Assembly: GCF_016734805.1 (NCBI RefSeq)
Contig: NZ_JAERQG010000004.1
Location: 310,001 to 374,000, forward strand
From: Marivirga atlantica
Lineage (GTDB): Bacteria; Bacteroidota; Bacteroidia; Cytophagales; Cyclobacteriaceae
DNA length: 64,000 bases
Direction of reading: 5' to 3'
Shown here: positions 39,029-47,464 of the stretch, piece by piece
How positions within the stretch are numbered: position 1 is the first letter of the stretch
Layout of the letters: each line of letters begins with the position of its first letter
The notes under the pieces: generated by a model
Seen by the model: the letters and a program-made list of their open reading frames with translations, nothing else
What the model was told of the DNA's origin: nothing
Database searches by the model: none
Position numbers and translations under genes: made by a program

Positions 39029-41332
39029 CTATTTAGTAAGACTGAAGTCAGCTTCTAAACCTTCCGCTGAACTTGGCCCCACAAATACTTTGAAATCACC
39101 CGGCTCTGCATAGAAACTCATATCCTGATGATAAAAAGCCAGGTCATCAGCAGTTAAACTGAATGTAACTATTTTACTTTCACCCGGAGCCAGTTCAATT
39201 TTTTGAAAGCCTTTCAGTTCTTTAACAGGTCTTGTAATAGAGCCCACCAAGTCTCTGGTGTAAAGCTGTACCACTTCTTTCCCTTTACGATCACCTGTAT
39301 TAGCAACCTCCACAGACACTTTTAATGTCCCATCCATTGAGATTGAATCCGCGCTTAATACCAAGTTTCCATAATCAAAATTGGTGTAGCTCAAACCATA
39401 ACCAAAAGGATAAAGCGGCTCGTTGGAAACATCCAGATAATTGGACTTAAATTTTTGAAACCATTGTCCATCAGGCAGCGGACGTCCCGTATTTTTATGA
39501 CTATAATAGATTGGTACTTGCCCTACATTCTGTGGCCATGTCATAGTCAATTTCCCTGAAGGGTTTACATCTCCAAAAACTACATCAGCAATGGCATCAC
39601 CCGCTTCGCTACCAGCAAACCACACATTTAGGATAGATGGCATATTTTCATCTTCCCATTTTAAAGCCAACGGTCTTCCTGTAAATAAAACAGTAACTAC
39701 CGGCTTGCCCGTTTTTAATAACGCCTTTAACAAATTGCGTTGAGATTTCGGTAATTCAATATCTGATCTACTTGAACTTTCACCACTCATTTCTGATGCT
39801 TCCCCAACAGCAGCTATAACAACATCTGCTTTTTGTGCCGCCTGAACCGCTTCCTTAATCATAGCCTCTTCAGAGCGGTTATCTCTGTGCGTATTTTTGC
39901 CGAAAACGCTGAATCTTTTTTCCAATTCAGGGTCAGAAACGAAATTGGCTCCTCGTGCATGAATTATATTCGCCTGATCGCCAATAGCATTTTCAAGACC
40001 TTTACGCAAAGAAATCGCCTTGTCTACCTGGCCTGCTACACTCCAGGTACCATTCATATTTTCTTTATTATCGGCCAAAGGGCCAACCAGCGCTATGGTA
40101 CCGGATTTTTTAATCGGTAAAATATTGCCTTCATTTTTTAAGAGCACAAATGATTGGGCTGCGGTTTCTCTCGCTGTCTTCCTGTTCTTCTCGGAAAATA
40201 TTTCCTGCTTACCTCTTTCTACATCACAATATTTATAAGGATCATCAAACAAACCCAATTGGTATTTCGCTTCCAGCATTCTTCGGCAAGCTTTATCAAT
40301 ATCAGCCTCAGTTACTTTACCCTCTTCTAAAGATTTCTTAAGTGTGGTAAGAAATCCTTCTCCTACCATATCCATATCTACACCTGCCTTTAAAGCTAAG
40401 GCAGAAACCTGCTGCAGGTCACCCATTCCGTGCGCCATCATTTCATTGATAGCCGTATAGTCGGTCACTACAAATCCATCGAAACCCCATGCTTCACGGA
40501 GAATATCATGCATTAGCCATTTATTGGCACTGGCAGGAACGCCATCTATTTCATTGAAGGATGTCATAACACTACCTACACCGGCATCAACGGCTGCTTT
40601 GTAAGGAGGGAAATAGTCGTTGTACATTCTTAGTCGGCTCATGTCCGTAGTGTTGTAATCTCTGCCAGCTTCGGCTGCACCGTAAAGAGCGAAATGCTTC
40701 ACGCAAGCCATGATAGTATTAGGATCAGCCAAATCTGTCCCCTGATAACCTTTCACCATTGCCTTGGCAATCTGTGCCCCTAGATAAGAATCTTCACCCG
40801 ATCCTTCAGAAGCTCTACCCCAACGAGGATCGACAGAAATATCTGTCATGGGTGAGAAGGTCCATGCGATGCCATCAGCACTTACTTCTTTGGCAGCAAC
40901 TCTTGCCGATTGCTCTATTAAGTCCATATCCCAAGTACAGGAAAGCCCTAAAGGAATAGGAAAAATGGTTTTGTAACCATGGATTACATCCATACCAAAT
41001 ATTAGCGGAATACCATGTGGTGATTGCTCAACAGCTATCTTTTGCACTTCTCTGATTCGCTCAGCAGACTGAATATTGAATAATCCTCCTACTTTGCCTT
41101 CCTTAATGCTTCCTGCAATATTAGAGTTGGCGGCTTCTCCGGTAGTAAAGGCTCCGGAAGTAGGTAAATTCAGCTGGCCGATTTTTTCATCTAAACTCAT
41201 TTCATTCATCAATGAGTCTATAAAGGCGGTTTGGTCATTACCTTCAGTTGATTTATTTTCTGAAGGACTGCATGCCACGATCATTGAAAAAGCAGCAGCA
41301 GAAATTATGGTTGTAAGCGATCTGGTTATCAT
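39029..41332 (-). CDS. bglX: GH3 beta-glucosidase lipoprotein, BglX-like
   Basis: From ATG 41330-41332, one base after the upstream stop, it encodes 767 residues; a longer frame to 41380 would bury the signal. Lipobox Cys is at 21 (MIVAC). The GH3 N-domain has KHFALYGAAEAGRDY and the nucleophile Asp291 in FVVTDYTA; the second domain (ALVGPLADN) and the C-terminal FnIII-like domain (LPDGQWF region to the VFVGPSS end) are present. It would cleave beta-linked glucose disaccharides. With the two GH144 genes upstream, sophorose-type beta-1,2 oligosaccharides are a likely substrate. Confidence 0.93.
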   Translation of the reverse strand: MITRSLTTIISAAAFSMIVACSPSENKSTEGNDQTAFIDSLMNEMSLDEKIGQLNLPTSGAFTTGEAANSNIAGSIKEGKVGGLFNIQSAERIREVQKIAVEQSPHGIPLIFGMDVIHGYKTIFPIPLGLSCTWDMDLIEQSARVAAKEVSADGIAWTFSPMTDISVDPRWGRASEGSGEDSYLGAQIAKAMVKGYQGTDLADPNTIMACVKHFALYGAAEAGRDYNTTDMSRLRMYNDYFPPYKAAVDAGVGSVMTSFNEIDGVPASANKWLMHDILREAWGFDGFVVTDYTAINEMMAHGMGDLQQVSALALKAGVDMDMVGEGFLTTLKKSLEEGKVTEADIDKACRRMLEAKYQLGLFDDPYKYCDVERGKQEIFSEKNRKTARETAAQSFVLLKNEGNILPIKKSGTIALVGPLADNKENMNGTWSVAGQVDKAISLRKGLENAIGDQANIIHARGANFVSDPELEKRFSVFGKNTHRDNRSEEAMIKEAVQAAQKADVVIAAVGEASEMSGESSSRSDIELPKSQRNLLKALLKTGKPVVTVLFTGRPLALKWEDENMPSILNVWFAGSEAGDAIADVVFGDVNPSGKLTMTWPQNVGQVPIYYSHKNTGRPLPDGQWFQKFKSNYLDVSNEPLYPFGYGLSYTNFDYGNLVLSADSISMDGTLKVSVEVANTGDRKGKEVVQLYTRDLVGSITRPVKELKGFQKIELAPGESKIVTFSLTADDLAFYHQDMSFYAEPGDFKVFVGPSSAEGLEADFSLTK

Positions 41333-41333
41333 A

Positions 41334-42122
41334 TTATTTACTTTTTGAAAATAGCCACGACATAAACTCTGGTTCAGCAAATGCCGGGTCCCAACTATTG
41401 TGATTGGCCTCAGGATATAATGAGAATTTCACATTAGCTCCTTCAGCTCTCAAAGCCTGATACATCTTTTCAGAATGTGCAGGGTCTACTATATCATCTT
41501 TTGCTCCATGAAAAATCCAGAAAGCCACCTGATCAGCATATAATGAAGCATCATCAGGGTTTCCTCCTCCACAAATCGGCATGGCCGCAGCAAAAAGCTT
41601 AGGTCTTCTTTTTACAATTTCGAAAGTCCCCATCCCTCCCATTGAGAGGCCTGCCATATAAATTCTGGATTGATCGGTTGTAGCTAGCTGTTTTAATGAA
41701 TCCATCATAGAAAGCACCAGCTGCATAGCTTTAGTTGGTGGACCTTCCGGTGAAAAATCAAAACTTCTTTTGCCAGCCTCATTTCTTGTTACTGATACAT
41801 TTGACCAATAATCTTCTTTGGGGCATTGCGGAAAAACTACTACTGCCGGATATTTCTCTCTGTTCTCTTCTTGCAGAAATAAGGAAGAGCCATGTACTAA
41901 TTGCTTTTTGTTGTCATTCCCTCTTTCACCAGCTCCATGTAGAAAAAGCACGAGCGGATAAGTTTTATCACGGTCAAAATTTTCAGGATACAGTATTCGA
42001 TAGAGTAGCGTATCACCATCAGAAATGAAAGTTTCTCTTTCAAATAACTCCTTATCTTGAGCACGTAAAGTAATGCTCAGACAAAAAGCTATCAGCGTTG
42101 ATATATAAATCTTAATCTTCAT
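41334..42122 (-). CDS. Secreted esterase, prolyl-oligopeptidase/PHB-depolymerase-like alpha/beta hydrolase
   Basis: A 262-residue protein with a signal peptide (ends LRAQ, 22). HGAGERG (62-68), GLSMGG (158-163, Ser160), HGAKDDIVD and EANHNSW provide the triad. It closely resembles the C-terminal half of the DUF5689 fusion at the head of the locus. It probably removes acyl groups from the glycan in the periplasm. Overlaps the GH144 gene by 11 bases. Confidence 0.9.
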   Translation of the reverse strand: MKIKIYISTLIAFCLSITLRAQDKELFERETFISDGDTLLYRILYPENFDRDKTYPLVLFLHGAGERGNDNKKQLVHGSSLFLQEENREKYPAVVVFPQCPKEDYWSNVSVTRNEAGKRSFDFSPEGPPTKAMQLVLSMMDSLKQLATTDQSRIYMAGLSMGGMGTFEIVKRRPKLFAAAMPICGGGNPDDASLYADQVAFWIFHGAKDDIVDPAHSEKMYQALRAEGANVKFSLYPEANHNSWDPAFAEPEFMSWLFSKSK

Positions 42123-43611
42123 AGCTGAAACCTAGTTTTTCTAATCCTTTCTGTACTTCGGGAACCTTAGCGAATAAATCCCACACAAAGCCTGATCTGT
42201 AATTTTCAATCATGACTGGAATGGGTCCCTGATCAATTGCCAAATAGCGCGGTAAATACCAATCTGCTTCAAAGCTGAATGCATCATAAGGGCCATATTT
42301 ACCTCTTAAGCTATCGAGCGATGGTTGATACATAAACTTTAAGAATTTCATGCTTTCAGCCGGTGTATAAGGGAATGAAGAAAGCGCAGCAGTTGGTGAA
42401 ATCACACCCAAATCTCTGCTTGGATTATGACCTGCATAACCTCGCATTGAATAGCTTGATGTTAATCCCCAACAATTTTCACCATAGCCTTCGTATTCTT
42501 TCGGATTATCAACACAATATCTGTAATGAATCAGCGCATGGTTTTGATTAAGCTTCCAGTAATCGCCATACTGATCTTTTAGCCCTTTAGGGTTCAAGCC
42601 CAAATATGAATAATGCGCCCAAAATAATGGTCCGACAGGGTCTTTACTATGCTCATAATGATCTAAGATCGTTGGCAGATCATAAAAGGTGGTATCATTG
42701 GCAATCGCCCCTGATCTAGCCCAGCCTTCCGTATAAGCCGCTTTTGAGATGGGATGTGTTGGTGATGATGCCGCCAGAATGTACATGATTAAACATTCAT
42801 TATAACCACCTACAGCAAAGTTCATATCCCAGCCATAGTTGGGCGACCAATGCCAATAGAGTACATCTTTTCCTTGTGTGTACCAATCCCATTCAACTGC
42901 TTCCCAAAGTGTATTAATTCTACCGGCTAGGGCTTTCTCCTGTTCATTTCCATCAGAGAAATATTGGCGAACTGCCAAAAGACCCTGCATTAAAAAGGCT
43001 GTTTCCACTAAATCGCCCCCATCATCTTTTTTACTGAAAGGTTTTACTTTTCCTGTTTCACCATTTAGCCAATGCGGGTAAGCTCCATGAAAACGATCTG
43101 CCTTTTCAAGAAAAGACACCATTTTATCAAATCGATTAAATCCTTCCTCCCTGGTAATGAACCCTCTTTCTATGCCGACCAAAATGGCCATCAACCCAAA
43201 GCCTGTTCCGCCTGTAGTTACTATGTTTTTATCATTAGAAGGATAGATATTATCCAAATGAACCCTTTCACAAGCCAAACCTGAATTTGGCTCAGCACCT
43301 TCCCAGAAATAGTTAAAAGTCTGGTATTGTACCAGGTTGAGTAATGAGTCGTCAGAAATACTCAATTCAACTTGGGTGGTGTTATCATTAGAAACTTCTG
43401 AGCTTTTCTCCGAGCTCTTTGTATGCTGCTGACAGGCTACTAAAATTAGAAAAGAGATTCCCATCAAAATAAAGAGAATCGATCTTCCCGCTTTAAAATG
43501 ACACTTTGAAGGATCTATAGTTCCTTCTAAGTGCTTATCTCTGTATCCTTTAGTCATTTCTGACGAATTCCCCTCTTGAGAGGGGTTAGGGGTGTGATTC
43601 TTCATAATCAT
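42112..43611 (-). CDS. GH144-type (glycoamylase Pfam) glucanase lipoprotein; N-terminus altered by repeats
   Basis: Up to 499 residues. The catalytic region, about 85-495, carries the PF10091 pattern: TFNYFWEGAEPNSGLACER, GGTGFGLMAILVGIERGFITREEG, PHWLNGETG and IDQGPIPVMIENYRSGFVWDL. GH144 members studied in Chitinophaga are endo-beta-1,2-glucanases. The lipoprotein h-region (SILFILMGISFLILVAC) begins only at about residue 44. Residues 4-14 are encoded by a copy of the 29-bp DUF559-cassette repeat and residues about 27-37 by a second palindrome, so the native start seems displaced; ATG at 43611, 43605 or 43557 are candidates. It overlaps the DUF559 gene by 26 bases. Confidence 0.85.
   Translation of the reverse strand: MIMKNHTPNPSQEGNSSEMTKGYRDKHLEGTIDPSKCHFKAGRSILFILMGISFLILVACQQHTKSSEKSSEVSNDNTTQVELSISDDSLLNLVQYQTFNYFWEGAEPNSGLACERVHLDNIYPSNDKNIVTTGGTGFGLMAILVGIERGFITREEGFNRFDKMVSFLEKADRFHGAYPHWLNGETGKVKPFSKKDDGGDLVETAFLMQGLLAVRQYFSDGNEQEKALAGRINTLWEAVEWDWYTQGKDVLYWHWSPNYGWDMNFAVGGYNECLIMYILAASSPTHPISKAAYTEGWARSGAIANDTTFYDLPTILDHYEHSKDPVGPLFWAHYSYLGLNPKGLKDQYGDYWKLNQNHALIHYRYCVDNPKEYEGYGENCWGLTSSYSMRGYAGHNPSRDLGVISPTAALSSFPYTPAESMKFLKFMYQPSLDSLRGKYGPYDAFSFEADWYLPRYLAIDQGPIPVMIENYRSGFVWDLFAKVPEVQKGLEKLGFSYED
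43502..43533. repeat. Palindrome inside the 5' end of the GH144 gene
   Basis: CACTTTGAAGGA (43502-43513) pairs with TCCTTCTAAGTG (43522-43533), 11 of 12 positions, around an 8-base loop. It lies in the unusual N-terminal extension, outside the conserved protein, and is probably a separate extragenic-type element now read as coding. Confidence 0.55.
43568..43596 (-). repeat. Left inverted copy of 29-bp DUF559-cassette repeat
   Basis: Exact inverted copy of the sequence at 43986-44014. It contains a 7-bp perfect palindrome (CCCCTCT/AGAGGGG). It supplies the last codons and the TAA of the DUF559 gene and codons 4-14 of the GH144 frame. Confidence 0.9.
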
Positions 43612-43969
43612 AGATATAATTTGTGATTGTTCTTAACACATTATTTATGTCTTGCATAACCTCTATATCGGCAAACCTTAAAACCGTTAATCCTAAACCT
43701 TCAAGTGCCCGTTGTTTAGATTCATCCTTCTTTTGTACTTCCTCAAATTTGTGGGTATAACCATCCAACTCAATTACCAACATCAATTCGTGACAGAAAA
43801 AATCTGCAATATATTTCAGTAAAGGCTTCTGACGATGAAAATCATACCCCATCATTTGCTTTCCCTTCAACTGCTGCCATAACCTGATTTCGCTTTGTGT
43901 ACTATTATTCCTTAACTCCCTTGCCAGTAGCTTCAATTTAGGATCATATGGTAATATGTTTCTTTTCAT
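43586..43969 (-). CDS. DUF559 (Vsr-like) endonuclease-domain protein
   Basis: A 127-residue protein of the DUF559 family, a very-short-patch-repair-like PD-(D/E)XK nuclease fold. Visible family residues: SEIRLWQQL (Glu27), DFHRQKPL, YIADFF (Asp56), VIELDG (Glu67, Asp69), His73 and the strand LTVLRFAD. Full length for the family. The start is 16 bases inside the right-hand repeat; the final HP-stop codons lie in the left-hand repeat. Function of the family is not established; association with repeats suggests a role in their spread or in single-strand processing. Confidence 0.88.
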   Translation of the reverse strand: MKRNILPYDPKLKLLARELRNNSTQSEIRLWQQLKGKQMMGYDFHRQKPLLKYIADFFCHELMLVIELDGYTHKFEEVQKKDESKQRALEGLGLTVLRFADIEVMQDINNVLRTITNYIYDYEESHP

Positions 43970-43985
43970 TTCATTTACTCAAGGA

Positions 43986-44014
43986 CACACCCCTAACCCC
44001 TCTCAAGAGGGGAA
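43986..44014 (+). repeat. Right copy of 29-bp DUF559-cassette repeat
   Basis: Begins CACACCCCTAACCCC and contains the palindrome CCCCTCT-CA-AGAGGGG. Identical, in inverse orientation, to 43568-43596. It lies just upstream of the DUF559 start codon. The bases 44015-44079 up to the next stop codon show nothing recognisable. Confidence 0.9.
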
Positions 44015-44079
44015 AGTGAATGTCAAACCAATCGGTAAAATCAGAATCTCATTAAAGTTCATTTTCATATCAACTGAAG

Positions 44080-46056
44080 TTAATAAGTAAATCCAAGTTT
44101 GTTAAGTCCATCCTGCACATCAGGATCGCTCATGTATAGATCCCAGATTAAGCCTGTTCGGTAATTTTCAATCATAATGATGATTGGCCCCTGATCAATT
44201 GCCAGATAACTATTAGCATACCAATTCTGCGTTACATTATACGCATCATGAAAGCCATACTCACCCCAAAGTTTATCTCCCATTAAATAATAGAAGTGTT
44301 TGATCGCTGCCATCGATTCTTCAGGTGTATAGGGAATAGACGATATGGCTGCAGTTGGCGTGATAGTACCTATGTCATTGGTAGGCGAATGAGCCGTATA
44401 GCCATTGTAAGTATCGCTGGCGGTTAAGCCCCAGGCATTTTCTCCATAACCCACATAATTTTGAGGATTGGCGATACAATAGGCTCTGTTGATTAATGAA
44501 TGAGCAATATTCTGTTCCATGTAATTGGCGTATTGGTCTTCAAGATTTCTTGGGTCCATTCCCAGGAAAGAATAATGTGCGAAGAAAAGTGGACCACCAC
44601 GATCATAGCCAAGAGGTAATTGATAACCATAATAAGTTGAACCATTTACCATTCCTCCATTGCTTGCCCAGCCCTCTTCATACACTTGTTTAGTAATTGG
44701 ATAAGTTGGAGATGAAGCAGCTAAGGTATAAATAACCAAGGCCTCATTCCATCCTCGGATTTTCAGATTCTTCTCAAAATCGAAATTTGGTGACCAATGC
44801 CAGGTGAGCACATTGTCTCCCTCCTGTTGAAACCAAGTCCATTCAACTTCTTCCCACAGTGTGGTGATTTTTGAAATGATCGCAGCTTCTTCAGTAACAT
44901 TACCATCAAGATATTGTCTGACTGCGAGCAGCCCCTCAATCATAAATGCTGTTTCTACAAGATCGGCTCCATCATCATTGGCGCTAAAAGGTATGGTTTC
45001 CCCAGTGTTACCATTCATCCAATGCGGCCATACGCCATGAAAACGATCAGCATTTTCTAAGAAATTAATGATGGTCGAAAGTCTTTGAACACCTTCTTGC
45101 CGGGTAATGAAACCCCTTTCAATTCCCACCAAAATAGACATAACTCCAAAGCCCGAACCACCAATGGTTACTGTGTTCCCTGAAGTATTTCTCTCTCTGG
45201 CTAAGCCACTCACCGGATGTCCAAAATCCCAGAAGTACTTAAATGTTTGCTCCTGAACTTTGGTTAATAAGGCATCATCTGAGATTTCAGGAAAATCGTA
45301 GGTGGAGTCTATTTGGGTGTAGAATTCCTTTGTAAAGCCTTCAAATCGAAGATCAGTTGCACTTCTAAGTTCATCAGAAATCTCAAAAGTATATTTATTT
45401 AAGGGCTGTGCTTCTCCACTAACAGTTAAAGAAACATTTTTATGATCATTCGATAAACTTAGCTGCGATGACAGTGCACTACCAAATCTATTTTTTACTG
45501 TAAAGAATTGTTGAATTGCTCCTACGTTTTGCAGTGAATCAGAAAAACTTAATTGAATCGTTGGGGCAAAGCCTACATTTTGAATTCTACGACTTGAAAA
45601 CAAATCGTTATCTGCTAATGTGGCACTGAGTAAATTAAAACTACCTTGTTCCGTAATAAAGGAATATGAGGCGCCTGGAAACGCACTATTATTTACCGAG
45701 GTTATTTCACCAATTAAAAGAGTATAGCTTATAGCCCGTGGTAGAAAGTTAGAAGGAATTATTGATATTGTTTTATCATTGTCAAGATAGGCGTACGACA
45801 CATCAACCAAGTCGCCAGAATTATTCCTAAGTTCTAGATTTGATTCCGCAGAAGACCTATCTAGCTCTTCTGAGAAGGTAATGACAATATTTTGATCTGC
45901 TGGCACTTCTTGTTCAGGCTCATTTGGACTTAAGCTAGTTGTACCAACACGAATACTTTGCAACCTTAATATCTCATTTTGAGCATCAGGCGTTTCTTCA
46001 TTGCAGGAAAGAAGTAGGAAGGAAAGTAGTAAAATTAAGGGACTTAGATGTCTCAT
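44080..46056 (-). CDS. GH144-type glucanase lipoprotein with N-terminal Big_5 Ig-like domains
   Basis: A 658-residue lipoprotein (Cys18, LLLSCNEE). About 30-260 holds two bacterial Ig-like (Big_5) domains with the PADQNIVITFSEELD and TIQLSFSDSLQN motifs. About 265-655 is the GH144/glycoamylase domain, clearly similar to the next gene: TFKYFWDFGHPVSGLARERN, GGSGFGVMSILVGIERGFI, PHWMNGNTG and YTAHSPTNDIGTITPTAAISSIPYTPEE. Likely a surface or periplasmic endo-beta-1,2-glucanase. The pair may be a duplication with division of labour between outside and periplasm. Confidence 0.9.
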   Translation of the reverse strand: MRHLSPLILLLSFLLLSCNEETPDAQNEILRLQSIRVGTTSLSPNEPEQEVPADQNIVITFSEELDRSSAESNLELRNNSGDLVDVSYAYLDNDKTISIIPSNFLPRAISYTLLIGEITSVNNSAFPGASYSFITEQGSFNLLSATLADNDLFSSRRIQNVGFAPTIQLSFSDSLQNVGAIQQFFTVKNRFGSALSSQLSLSNDHKNVSLTVSGEAQPLNKYTFEISDELRSATDLRFEGFTKEFYTQIDSTYDFPEISDDALLTKVQEQTFKYFWDFGHPVSGLARERNTSGNTVTIGGSGFGVMSILVGIERGFITRQEGVQRLSTIINFLENADRFHGVWPHWMNGNTGETIPFSANDDGADLVETAFMIEGLLAVRQYLDGNVTEEAAIISKITTLWEEVEWTWFQQEGDNVLTWHWSPNFDFEKNLKIRGWNEALVIYTLAASSPTYPITKQVYEEGWASNGGMVNGSTYYGYQLPLGYDRGGPLFFAHYSFLGMDPRNLEDQYANYMEQNIAHSLINRAYCIANPQNYVGYGENAWGLTASDTYNGYTAHSPTNDIGTITPTAAISSIPYTPEESMAAIKHFYYLMGDKLWGEYGFHDAYNVTQNWYANSYLAIDQGPIIIMIENYRTGLIWDLYMSDPDVQDGLNKLGFTY

Positions 46057-46065
46057 ATAGAGTTT

Positions 46066-46100
46066 ATAAAAAGACAGAGGCCAATTACAGCCTCCGTCTT
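46066..46100 (-). terminator. Hairpin between surface-protein genes and enzyme genes of the PUL
   Basis: AAGACAGAGG (46071-46080) pairs with CCTCCGTCTT (46091-46100), 9 of 10 positions. On the minus-strand RNA it is followed by a U-rich run (CTTTTTATAAA). It sits in the 66-base gap after the LamG gene and before the first GH144 gene, so it could end or attenuate transcription between the two parts of the operon. Confidence 0.65.
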
Positions 46101-46122
46101 CAATTATGAAAAAAACAATCTA

Positions 46123-47430
46123 TTATGGCTTTTCTGCATTATAAAGGTTAAGCACATCTTCAGAAGAATAAGATGCATCAAAAATTCTAAAGTCATCTAA
46201 CATGCCTTTAAAGTGATTTGAGGTCGGTAAATCAAAATTACCAAATCCTGTATCTTGCCAAAGTTCACCTCTACGTGATTGTACCCATCCAAAAGCAAGA
46301 TCTGGGAAAACATTAGGTTCTTCACCCGAATATTTCCATCCAACGCAATCTTCTTGTGGATGTGGAGCATATTCATTGTAATCTTGTTCTTTCATAAGCT
46401 TACCATCAATATATATGGAAGCAACTAAAGAAGGCGCGTCATAAGTAAATACTATATGTTTCCAATTACTTACAAGTACCGCTGAAAGACCACCTTGATC
46501 CGACAAATCTTCTTCATAGGTGTGGCCTCTCCAACCACCTGTAGCATTATAAATTCCATCACCATTAAAACTGAAGCCTTCACCTCTAGTATAAGGGTCT
46601 TCTCCTTCAGGCTCTATTTCCCAGAAAGTGGCTAAACTAAAATTATTTGCTGAACCTGAAGATTCCATTCTAAAACCATAAAATGCTCCTAAACCAAACA
46701 CAAACTGACCTGCCGGACCTGTACCATCTGCATTTAAGTTATTAAGAGTATCAATATTCATCCATAGACTTATGGTCCAACTACTATTCTCTTTCATTAA
46801 ATCAGCAGCATCATTTACTTCTATGATACTAGCATCACCATCAAACAGAGCTGTACTTGAAGCTTCATCATGCCTGTCAGTTACATACTCTATATTAAGT
46901 TCAGTATCGGCATCGTAAGTGCCTGTTTCATCAGTTGCATCTCCATCAAACTTCCAGAAAGCCAATTGATTCTCTTCTTTCGGAGGTACTACTGGCGCTC
47001 TACCACCTGTTTTAAAGCTTCTGCTTGTTGCTGTGAGTGACCCACCAGCTGTTGATGAAACTTCACCTAATGACAGGCTAAAATTTGTTCCTCTCGGAAG
47101 CTCTTCGGAAACAGTAGCTACTACATCCATTCCATTTACAGCTAGATCATAAGTAGCTCCTTCAATATTAACAGAGCTTTGAGAAACAGTAGTTTCATCT
47201 ACTTCTGCACTAAATGTAATTGTTATTACAGGATTAACTGGAACACCTTCTGCAACAGTTGCTCCATTCAAATCAATGGTTGTTTCTTCACCACTTTTAA
47301 CATCGGTACCTGTAGCAGTAATTGCTGTTACAGTAAGCGCTGCTGGTTCATCGTCTTCATTATCACAACTAACCATAAACAAAACACCTGTTATTAAAAC
47401 CAGGTTAAATAAATGTTTGTACTTTTTCAT
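46123..47430 (-). CDS. SusE/F-position surface lipoprotein with Big_5 and LamG domains
   Basis: A 435-residue lipoprotein (Cys22, FMVSCDNEDDEP). Residues about 33-145 form a Big_5 Ig-like domain; about 155-435 a LamG/concanavalin-like jellyroll (LAFWKFDGDATDETGTYDA at its start, FKGMLDDFRIFDASYSSEDVLNLYN at its end). It lies right after SusD, where glycan-binding surface lipoproteins are usual, so binding of the target polysaccharide is inferred. Confidence 0.85.
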   Translation of the reverse strand: MKKYKHLFNLVLITGVLFMVSCDNEDDEPAALTVTAITATGTDVKSGEETTIDLNGATVAEGVPVNPVITITFSAEVDETTVSQSSVNIEGATYDLAVNGMDVVATVSEELPRGTNFSLSLGEVSSTAGGSLTATSRSFKTGGRAPVVPPKEENQLAFWKFDGDATDETGTYDADTELNIEYVTDRHDEASSTALFDGDASIIEVNDAADLMKENSSWTISLWMNIDTLNNLNADGTGPAGQFVFGLGAFYGFRMESSGSANNFSLATFWEIEPEGEDPYTRGEGFSFNGDGIYNATGGWRGHTYEEDLSDQGGLSAVLVSNWKHIVFTYDAPSLVASIYIDGKLMKEQDYNEYAPHPQEDCVGWKYSGEEPNVFPDLAFGWVQSRRGELWQDTGFGNFDLPTSNHFKGMLDDFRIFDASYSSEDVLNLYNAEKP

Positions 47431-47464
47431 AATTCAACTATTTAAATTTATACATATTTAAAAC

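Larger units (their letters stand above)
43568..44014 (-). mobile_element. Putative DUF559 endonuclease cassette bounded by 29-bp inverted repeats
   Basis: A 447-bp unit: one small endonuclease gene filling the space between two identical 29-bp inverted repeats (43568-43596 and 43986-44014). It lies between two GH144 genes that would otherwise be neighbours in the glycan operon, in the operon's transcription direction. No clear target duplication is seen: the flanks read GACGAA and AGTGAA. The layout is that of a minimal repeat-plus-nuclease element, comparable in spirit to REP/RAYT pairs but with a Vsr-like nuclease. Mobility is inferred from structure only. Confidence 0.6.

Noticed and set aside
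43568-44014. CRISPR repeats or a standard insertion sequence
   Set aside because: Only two copies in inverse orientation around one gene, no spacers, no DDE or HUH transposase and no clear target duplication.
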